This document shows positions 1-4,323 of a stretch of 5,286 nucleotides of DNA, piece after piece. The DNA lies in the NCBI GenBank assembly GCA_035495315.1, contig DATJGF010000118.1, positions 1-5,286 on the forward strand, written 5' to 3'. This stretch comes from DATJGF01 sp035495315 (GTDB lineage Bacteria > Verrucomicrobiota > Verrucomicrobiia > Limisphaerales > UBA8199). A program made the position numbers and the translations under genes. How positions within the stretch are numbered: the stretch's first letter is position 1; each line of letters opens with the position of its first letter. The notes beneath the pieces are model-generated. The model was not told where the DNA came from. It searched no databases and worked only from the letters and a program-made list of their open reading frames with translations.

Positions 1-320
1 TCGTGGGCATGCTCATGAATGGTAAAAGGGAAATTGCGGAAGATGACACGTAAACTCGAGGCGTAATCACGCTCAATTTGCTGGAGGGGCGCCTCTAATC
101 CGCCGCAAGGAGGACATTGGAAGTCGCCGTATTCTTCAAGCGTGACCGCGGCATTAGCCGGACCGCGCGCGTGTACTTCTTCGCCCCGCTCTTTGGAAGC
201 GGCCATTGCTTTCGGAATGGCCGTCGTCTGAGGTCGCTTCGCCCGGTAAAGCACGATGCCCGCTCCGAGAGTGACGAATCCGACCACGGCCACGATGATG
301 AAAGGAAGAACGCGTTTCAA
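1..320 (-). CDS. Membrane-anchored DsbA-family thiol oxidoreductase, N-terminal part (runs off left edge)
   Basis: The visible 106 codons encode a short basic N-terminus (MKR), one hydrophobic segment at about residues 4-25 that should anchor the protein in the inner membrane, and a polar linker at about 26-55. A thioredoxin-fold start follows: EEYGDFQCPPCGGLEAP, with the redox pair C69-P-P-C72. The end, FRNFPFTIHEHAH, matches the conserved R-x-FP-x-x-x-H stretch that follows the active site in the DsbA / Thioredoxin_4 family. By family, it would oxidise or isomerise disulphides in exported proteins; that role is inferred. I placed the start at TTG (318-320) because it gives a normal MKRVLPF signal-anchor and has GAGA about 6 bases upstream. 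An in-frame TTG at 357-359 would add 13 residues, and there is no upstream in-frame ATG. The helical insertion domain and C-terminus lie outside the window. A broken paralogue lies just upstream (562-698). Confidence 0.88.
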   Translation of the reverse strand, partial: MKRVLPFIIVAVVGFVTLGAGIVLYRAKRPQTTAIPKAMAASKERGEEVHARGPANAAVTLEEYGDFQCPPCGGLEAPLQQIERDYASSLRVIFRNFPFTIHEHAH

Positions 321-371
321 GGTTGTCTCGTTGAAGAAAAGGTTGAGTAGTTTAACCAACGCGCGCAGAGT

Positions 372-578
372 TCAACGATAATTCATGCGCAGGATTGGTC
401 GGCGCCATAGGCCTGCACGTGGTGTACTAACATGGAGTTGACCTGGGGCGGCAAACCGCCCGAGATCCTGTTCGACTTGGAAGGCATCACCGGTCCCAAA
501 CGAGGCATCCACAGTCGCAACCGGAGTAAATGTATTGAGATCATCGCATTTTGGCCCTTCAATCGCTCTCGAATTGAT
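372..578 (-). other. Coding-like open stretch without a start, possible gene remnant
   Basis: On the minus strand one frame is open from after a TGA at 579-581 to a TGA at 372-374, about 68 codons. It has no ATG near its beginning and no ribosome binding site. From about 545 downward the translation looks like ordinary protein (for example CDDLNTFTPVATVDASFGTG, then DAFQVEQDLGRFAA), with few rare codons. It could be the 3' end of a gene whose front was lost, joined to the DsbA-like relic at 562-698. I cannot assign it to a family. The other minus-strand frame here is also open (383-613), so length alone is not evidence. It may simply be non-coding sequence ahead of the intact DsbA-family gene. 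Confidence 0.22.
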
Positions 579-698
579 TCAGCGGCTCGGAAATCGCGCC
601 GCAAGGCGGGCACTGAAAATCACCAAACTCCTCGATTGTCGCGGCGGCTTTGCCGTGCCACGCGCATGCACCGCCTCGCCTTTTGCTTTCTCAGCCTC
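562..698 (-). pseudogene. Frameshifted, truncated DsbA-family relic
   Basis: Two minus-strand frames together encode a second copy of the active-site region of the DsbA-like gene at 1-320. In the first frame (698 to about 645) it reads EAEKAKGEAVHARGTAK, matching ASKERGEEVHARGPAN of the intact gene. After the loss of one base near 640-650, a different frame (642 to 562) reads IEEFGDFQCPPCGAISEPL, matching LEEYGDFQCPPCGGLEAPL. The frame ends at TGA 559-561, and the match to the intact gene stops there. The N-terminal membrane segment and everything after the first helix are missing, so no working protein can be made. Aligning the two DNA copies codon by codon, a single missing base explains the shift. 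The relic is about as diverged as a paralogue rather than a recent duplicate, since many third positions differ. It overlaps the last bases of the dockerin-type gene (stop 691-693). Confidence 0.82.
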
Positions 699-2298
699 CT
701 GGTGGAAGAAACGTCCGGACCTGTCCCTGCGTCGTCGACACATCGTTGCCATCGATCTTGCCGTTCGCGGTAACCTCAGCCCGGAAATTATTTATATTCA
801 ACGGGGAGCGAACTTGGCCCTGCACCGCAGAAACATCGTTACCATCAACACGACCATTTGCAGTTACATCTCCCAACAGCAGCCCCATCGTAACCGAAAA
901 ATCATTAGTGATCGTCCCGTCACTCACCCCGGAAAGATTGATCAAGAGACGTTGCATATTACTGACGCTCGTAAGATTAACGGTCACGTGATTGCCGCTC
1001 ACGATCGGTGAACCGGAAACTGAACCGGTCGCATTAGCACCGGGAGTAGCTGTAGCGCTGGTAAGCGTTACCGGGTTAGCGAAAGTAAATACAACCTGAT
1101 GAGTGTTGCCGGAGCCAGCCGCACGACACTCGATTCCGAGCGCATTCAACGCAGGCATGTTCAGATCAAAAGTTCCGGCGCCTTGGATCTTTCTTGAGCT
1201 GGCTGCCAGCGGTGACAGGAACGTCGCCGGCACGTAGGTCGGGGCATTTACCCAGTAAACTGTTCCGGCGCTTTTCGCAGCCCGGCGCACGAGCATGGCC
1301 GACCCGGCAGGCACAATATCTTTGCTGTGATCGAGATTATCGTTCGATAACCGCCACCCATCATTGAATGTGTAAACTTTATTCGGCTGTTTCCCGATTT
1401 GCGCCTGGGTGTTGTCGAAGAGCAGGAGCTGATCCCCCTGCAAAAAGGATGTGTCGATCGGTGCGAGACCGTTCGAGTCCAGCGTGGTATCCACTGGCCG
1501 AATCATCGCCACAGGATTATCTTGTTGCTGATTCGCTGATGCCAGGATTGGCACGGCCAGCTTGCTCATCAAGACCGAACCTGAAGCAGTCAGCGGCAGC
1601 GTTGGCGCGCCGTTGGAGTTTCGCACAATAAGATAGCTATCCGGCAGCAACGGATCATGGCCGTGATCGGTCGTGTTATCGCCTTCCAAGCGCCAGCCGA
1701 CATTAGAACCGTTGTTGATGAAGAAGTAGGTCGCGCTTGGCGAAAGATTGATGCCTGACGATGATGTATTTGGAATCAGCAGCTCAGTCTTATAAGTCGG
1801 AGGGCTGTTGGTGGCAGTAAACGAGACGCCGGCGTCGCCAGGAGGAAAAATTGTTGCTGGTGTCCAATAAGGTATCAGCGTCACCTGTGTGTTGGCGACA
1901 ACGCCGGCGAGGTTATCGAATGAGGTATCAACAGTCAGCGTGTTACTGCCGTTGGACGTGACCGCATAGGTATGACCTTCTTTCGGGTTTGTCGCGCCGC
2001 CGTAGCCGATGAGCACGTAATAGTGCTTCGGCTGCCCGCCTGCAGCATAGGCGAACTGATTGTTCGTCCAGCCAGGCGTTCCATTGATCGTTAGCGTGTT
2101 TGCGTTGGCTGATTGCACCGTGCCCGTAAACTCAGGCGGACGCGTGAATGGAATGCCGAGATAGGTATCAGAGTTACTCAGACACGGAGTGGTGGTGAAC
2201 CCGACGGGATCGGTCGTCACCGTTGCTGTCTGCGCCGATAATGACGGCCCACCGATGCAAGCTGCGGCAACTATAAGGAGATATGATTTCAGGGGCAT
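691..2298 (-). CDS. Secreted TIGR02597-like protein with C-terminal dockerin-like module
   Basis: This 535-residue protein has a signal peptide (MPLKSYLLIVAAACIGG, cleavage probably after SLSA, about residue 22). I chose ATG 2296-2298 because the longer in-frame start at 2392-2394 would bury the signal peptide. No strong Shine-Dalgarno precedes it. Residues about 28-355 open with ATVTTDPVGF and SNSDTYLGIPFTRPPEFTG, which resemble the TIGR02597 family of Verrucomicrobiota surface proteins (recognised from memory, not searched). A motif recurs inside: GWRLEGDN (201-208) and GWRLSNDN (314-321). Residues about 360-470 form a beta-rich stretch containing GIECRAAGSGN and VVFTFANPVTLTSATATPG. The end carries two dockerin-like calcium loops. 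The organism uses PEP-CTERM anchors next door, but this protein has none. Function is unknown; extracellular, possibly adhesive or carbohydrate-related. Its stop lies inside the DsbA-like relic, so the last residues (PGG) may not be native. Confidence 0.88.
   Translation of the reverse strand: MPLKSYLLIVAAACIGGPSLSAQTATVTTDPVGFTTTPCLSNSDTYLGIPFTRPPEFTGTVQSANANTLTINGTPGWTNNQFAYAAGGQPKHYYVLIGYGGATNPKEGHTYAVTSNGSNTLTVDTSFDNLAGVVANTQVTLIPYWTPATIFPPGDAGVSFTATNSPPTYKTELLIPNTSSSGINLSPSATYFFINNGSNVGWRLEGDNTTDHGHDPLLPDSYLIVRNSNGAPTLPLTASGSVLMSKLAVPILASANQQQDNPVAMIRPVDTTLDSNGLAPIDTSFLQGDQLLLFDNTQAQIGKQPNKVYTFNDGWRLSNDNLDHSKDIVPAGSAMLVRRAAKSAGTVYWVNAPTYVPATFLSPLAASSRKIQGAGTFDLNMPALNALGIECRAAGSGNTHQVVFTFANPVTLTSATATPGANATGSVSGSPIVSGNHVTVNLTSVSNMQRLLINLSGVSDGTITNDFSVTMGLLLGDVTANGRVDGNDVSAVQGQVRSPLNINNFRAEVTANGKIDGNDVSTTQGQVRTFLPPGG
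694..873 (-). repeat. Paired dockerin-like calcium-binding loops (within CDS)
   Basis: Residues 476-535 of the preceding protein contain two copies of a 21-residue unit. Copy 1 is DVTANGRVDGND followed by VSAVQGQVR (residues 477-497, bases 808-870). Copy 2 is EVTANGKIDGND followed by VSTTQGQVR (508-528, bases 715-777). Each is a 12-residue loop with EF-hand spacing: acidic at 1, T at 3, N at 5, D at 9 and D at 12, then a short helix, as in type I dockerins. In classical dockerins position 3 is usually N or D; here it is T in both. The second loop starts with E. Calcium binding is therefore likely but may be weaker than in cellulosomal dockerins. No cohesin partner is visible in this window. 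Confidence 0.82.
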
Positions 2299-2485
2299 TA
2301 TTGCTCGAGGGATAAGGCGACGACACGATGCTAGAAGTCGCTTTCCCGAGTGGCAAGACAAAATCGTCAGAGACCCGGCTGACACTGGGATCACGTATAA
2401 GACCTAAATTCCTGAAGTGCCCACGCATGCAACCAGCGAGTATGTCGCCAAGAAGGCCGAGCCCTACCGGTGCGGTTTGAAAACG
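2299..2485 (-). other. Leader region of the dockerin-type gene; no clear promoter
   Basis: This 187-bp gap lies between the terminator of the PEP-CTERM gene and the start at 2298. Because the terminator precedes it, the downstream gene probably needs its own promoter here. I looked on the minus strand for a -35/-10 pair and for a sigma-54 GG/GC pair with 12-base spacing and found no convincing match. A TATACG hexamer occurs at about 2395-2400 without a -35 at the right distance. Confidence 0.35.
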
Positions 2486-2520
2486 AATGCGCTCGCTCCG
2501 TTTAGCAGAGCGAGCGCATT
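2480..2520 (-). terminator. Intrinsic terminator of the PEP-CTERM gene
   Basis: A perfect 13-bp inverted repeat, AATGCGCTCGCTC at 2486-2498 and GAGCGAGCGCATT at 2508-2520, is separated by a 9-base loop. On the minus strand it is followed by CGTTTTC (2479-2485), a short T tract. It starts 23 bases after the stop codon of the PEP-CTERM gene (2544-2546). Stem strength, position and T tract fit a Rho-independent terminator read on the minus strand. The T tract is only four bases, so termination may be less than complete. Confidence 0.82.
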
Positions 2521-2543
2521 CTAGAGAACAGCAAACTTTTTCT

Positions 2544-3203
2544 TTAGACGGTCGCGCGACGCCGTCGCAGCATCGAATAGCCGATCACGCCTGCAGCGGC
2601 AAATCCTGCAATCCAGGTGGAAGGTTCAGGCACGGCAGTGATATCAATGGTGAATATCGGCGTCTGGTTGATATCGTAATCAACCTCAGGTCCTGTTTTT
2701 GCGATGTAGCTTCCCTGGTTATCGTCAAACCCGCCCGAGCTCGCATAGAAGTTGTAGGTGCCGACAGGTGTAGTCGCCAGCGATTGAAAGGTAATGGTCT
2801 CCACTTGGATGGTACCGCCTCCAGAAGCGACCGTAACCCCGGTGCTTGAGTTCGACCCCACGTCCTTATCAGTGAGTAAAGAACCGGAGTTCGCCGTATC
2901 GCCCGGAATGCTAAACGTGGCCGGTGGGGACTGGTTGACATTGTCGAACGAACCAGAAGGCGTTATCGCCGTGATGGTGAAGTAAGCTGCACCGGAATTG
3001 GCCCCACTGTCCGGCGTACCAAGCAGCAAATTCACCGAATTAAAGCTGCCAATTGAGTTAGGGCCGATCGTCAACGTAATTGTGCTGGTGAACGCCTGGC
3101 CGGCAATAATGCTGCCGCTCGTTCCATCAAGGGAGATTGTCTGCGCGAACGCACTGACTGCGCCGACGCTGACAACGGCGAGAAGGAGGAAGACTTTTTT
3201 CAT
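2544..3203 (-). CDS. PEP-CTERM sorting domain protein
   Basis: This 219-residue exported protein starts MKKVFLLLAVVSVGAVSAFA, a textbook signal peptide with cleavage after AFA (residue 20). The middle (21-185) is rich in S, T, G and N and predicted beta, with no catalytic motif I recognise. The start resembles extracellular cohesin-like or PEP-CTERM beta-sandwich proteins (GTSGSIIAGQAFTSTITLT), but this is only a resemblance. The C-terminus is diagnostic: VPEPSTW at 191-197, a hydrophobic helix at about 198-212, and the basic tail RRRR at 213-216. In known systems the PEP motif is recognised by an exosortase (EpsH/XrtA type), which removes the tail and delivers the protein to the surface or exopolysaccharide. 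No exosortase gene is in this window. The start codon has no Shine-Dalgarno sequence. The gene ends with its own terminator and has a 190-bp leader, so it is probably transcribed alone. Confidence 0.95.
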   Translation of the reverse strand: MKKVFLLLAVVSVGAVSAFAQTISLDGTSGSIIAGQAFTSTITLTIGPNSIGSFNSVNLLLGTPDSGANSGAAYFTITAITPSGSFDNVNQSPPATFSIPGDTANSGSLLTDKDVGSNSSTGVTVASGGGTIQVETITFQSLATTPVGTYNFYASSGGFDDNQGSYIAKTGPEVDYDINQTPIFTIDITAVPEPSTWIAGFAAAGVIGYSMLRRRRATV

Positions 3204-3213
3204 GGGTGAGAAT

Positions 3214-3228
3214 TGCCGTGAGGCGGCA
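3214..3228 (-). promoter_or_regulatory. Small stem-loop just upstream of the PEP-CTERM start codon
   Basis: TGCCG (3224-3228 on the minus strand) and CGGCA (3214-3218) pair across a 5-base loop, ending 10 bases before the ATG at 3203. No Shine-Dalgarno lies between. It could affect translation initiation, but a 5-bp stem may arise by chance. Confidence 0.25.
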
Positions 3229-3302
3229 CGGTTAATTTTGTGTGCTGTTCCTTGGTTCTGTTCCGGGGTTTGTTAGTTTTCGATAGCTAAGAATCGCCGT
3301 CG

Positions 3303-3331
3303 TAGGTATCGATTTGCTGGAATGGCGTCAA
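3303..3331 (-). promoter_or_regulatory. Weak candidate promoter for the PEP-CTERM gene
   Basis: On the minus strand TTGACG (3326-3331) is a good -35 match. Seventeen bases later is TACCTA (3303-3308), a poor -10. A 15-base spacing to GATACC (3305-3310) is the alternative. This lies about 100 bases upstream of the ATG. The -35 is the only persuasive part. Confidence 0.2.
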
Positions 3332-3361
3332 GCCAAGTTCGGCAAATTTTTAACTTTCCCC

Positions 3362-3381
3362 GCCTTGCCCACAGGCAGGGC
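3362..3381. repeat. Short GC-rich palindrome, REP-like or terminator hairpin
   Basis: GCCTTGCC (3362-3369) and GGCAGGGC (3374-3381) form an 8-bp stem with loop CACA. In a plus-strand transcript the only non-Watson-Crick pair is a U-G wobble; in a minus-strand transcript it becomes a C-A mismatch. It sits 14 bases downstream of the orphan dockerin fragment stop (3395). It could be the old terminator of that broken gene or an intergenic palindromic repeat. No T tract follows directly. Confidence 0.4.
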
Positions 3382-3394
3382 ATCAATTGGCCTC

Positions 3395-3511
3395 CTATGG
3401 CAGCATCGTGCGAACACAACCTTGCACGGTCGAAACGTCGTTTCCGTCGACCCGGCCGTTCGCGGTAACATCATCACGGAAGTTTGAGCCGTTAAGGTTG
3501 TCTATGGTGAA
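3395..3511 (-). pseudogene. Orphan half of a dockerin-like module
   Basis: The minus strand from 3511 to the TAG at 3395-3397 encodes NLNGSNFRDDV, then the loop DVTANGRVDGND, then VSTVQGCVRTMLP and a stop. This matches the C-terminal half-module of the gene at 691-2298 (NINNFRAEV ... NGKIDGNDVSTTQGQVRTFLP) and ends at the same place. An in-frame TAG (3512-3514) directly precedes it and there is no start codon, so it cannot be translated alone. Fifteen bases, GCCGTTCGCGGTAAC on the plus strand, are identical at 3455-3469 and 760-774. The first half of the module and the rest of the parent protein are gone. It is best read as the tail of a second dockerin-type gene whose front was deleted or replaced. 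The Q-to-C change (QGCVR) is unlike the intact copy. Confidence 0.8.
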
Positions 3512-3514
3512 CTA

Positions 3515-3637
3515 CCGGCTGCTTGCAGCACCTAACTACATGAACTCATTAGTCTTCAGCCACATTGCCAGGCACCACTCGGCGTTCCGGGTCAACTCGG
3601 CTTTTATCTTCCGGTCACGAGAGACGCAAGCAGCCGG
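3515..3637. repeat. 12-bp perfect inverted repeat bounding about 123 bp
   Basis: CCGGCTGCTTGC at 3515-3526 is the exact reverse complement of GCAAGCAGCCGG at 3626-3637. The two arms bound 123 bp that contain no recognised gene. The left arm begins three bases from where the dockerin homology stops (3511). The flanks (ending ...AACTA and beginning CACGGC...) show no target-site duplication, so a miniature transposon is possible but unproven. As RNA the arms could pair into a long stem-loop after the lipoprotein gene. Confidence 0.45.
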
Positions 3638-3662
3638 CACGGCAGCCACCACAGGATGTTGC

Positions 3663-4262
3663 TTATAGCCGGCTGATTGCTTTTTGCGCAAGCGCCTTCG
3701 ACTTCGCCAGCTTGTCGTCCGCGCTTCCCGGGCCGCCAAAGCTGATTCGCAGCATTCGATCATTCTTCAGCACGTAGAGGATTCCTCCCATCGGATTACC
3801 TAACCAATATGATTCTTGGCCAATGCCTTCGATTTTTTGTGGCCGCACGCCTTCGTGTTCCTTTTTTTCGTCGCCCTTGCTCTCCTCCCGGTTTTTCTCG
3901 TTACCTTCGCCAGTTTCTGCGCTAGCAAAGTGATCAAACGTTTCGTGCCAGAACTGCGCGATAGTGCGTGTGCCAGGGTCCTTTGGATTGCGCTGCATCA
4001 GCCCCAGGCTAACGGATTTGTCGGGCTCGGCCGAGCCGTAATAACATTGCGAAAGGAGAAAATCGATTTCAGGTCCCTCGCTGCTCTTCGGGTCCAGCAT
4101 CTTGGCGCCTTGTATTGCCGCCACCTCATCGCGAGTCGCCAGGCTGCACGCATCGATTTTCGGGTTTTTGTCCTCCGATGGCGGAGGCGTGGACTCGCCG
4201 GATAGGTTGCAACCGAACACCAGCACTGGCAGCAAAGCCAGCCAAAGCCCTATGCGAGTCAT
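3663..4262 (-). CDS. Small lipoprotein of unknown function
   Basis: This 199-residue protein has a lipoprotein signal: MTRIGLWLALLPVLVFGC, with lipobox LVFGC and lipidated C18. Position 19 is N rather than D, so Lol rules would favour the outer membrane if they apply. A short S/P-rich spacer (21-34) leads to a compact domain: IDACSLATRDEVAAIQG (36-52), SQCYYG (71-76), a KSVSLGLM strand (82-89), and after a gap GIGQESYWLG and GGILYVLKNDRMLRISFGG. This pattern (DACxL...EVxxIxG...CxY) occurs in many small bacterial lipoproteins; C39 and C73 could form a disulphide, which would suit the DsbA-like gene nearby. A highly charged, low-complexity insert (about 115-141, rich in E and K) interrupts the domain. 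The ATG is 61 bases after the stop of the upstream gene, so co-transcription is possible. The nearest purine-rich site, GGAAGA, is about 13 bases from the ATG, a poor spacing. Confidence 0.85.
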   Translation of the reverse strand: MTRIGLWLALLPVLVFGCNLSGESTPPPSEDKNPKIDACSLATRDEVAAIQGAKMLDPKSSEGPEIDFLLSQCYYGSAEPDKSVSLGLMQRNPKDPGTRTIAQFWHETFDHFASAETGEGNEKNREESKGDEKKEHEGVRPQKIEGIGQESYWLGNPMGGILYVLKNDRMLRISFGGPGSADDKLAKSKALAQKAISRL

Positions 4263-4323
4263 AATGGTAAGCTAATCTTCCGCTGCTGCTATTATCCGCT
4301 TCACTGTCACGGGCGCGCGGGGA
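4263..4323 (-). other. Short intergenic gap, no terminator seen
   Basis: These 61 bases separate the stop of the FN3 protein and the lipoprotein ATG. I see no hairpin followed by T residues. GATAAT occurs on the minus strand at about 4292-4297 and could serve as a -10, but GTGACA lies only 8 bases upstream, which is too close for a -35. The two genes may share a transcript. Confidence 0.35.

Noticed and set aside
432..1011. Overlapping plus-strand open frames of 113-158 codons
   Set aside because: They lie opposite the dockerin-type gene and the DsbA-like relic, have no ribosome binding site or recognisable protein features, and their translations are rich in R, H and S as expected for antisense frames.
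2392..2394. Upstream ATG of the dockerin-type gene
   Set aside because: Using it would put 32 polar residues ahead of a good signal peptide that begins at the ATG 2296-2298.
3321..3352. Possible sigma-54 promoter upstream of the PEP-CTERM gene (TTGGC ... GC)
   Set aside because: The GG and GC dinucleotides are not at the required 12-base spacing on the minus strand.
3515..3637. Calling the inverted-repeat unit a complete miniature transposon
   Set aside because: No target-site duplication is visible at the two edges and only one copy can be seen here.
3536..3763. Minus-strand open frame of 75 codons overlapping the lipoprotein 3' end
   Set aside because: Its first half is a frame-shifted reading of the lipoprotein gene. 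Only the last part (after 3662) could be independent, and I found no family or start for it, so it is mentioned only in a finding.
3816..4205. Plus-strand open frame of 129 codons with a hydrophobic start
   Set aside because: It is antisense to the lipoprotein, whose signal peptide, lipobox and conserved blocks are clear. The hydrophobic stretch is the mirror of the E/K-rich insert (GAA/AAA codons read as TTC/TTT).
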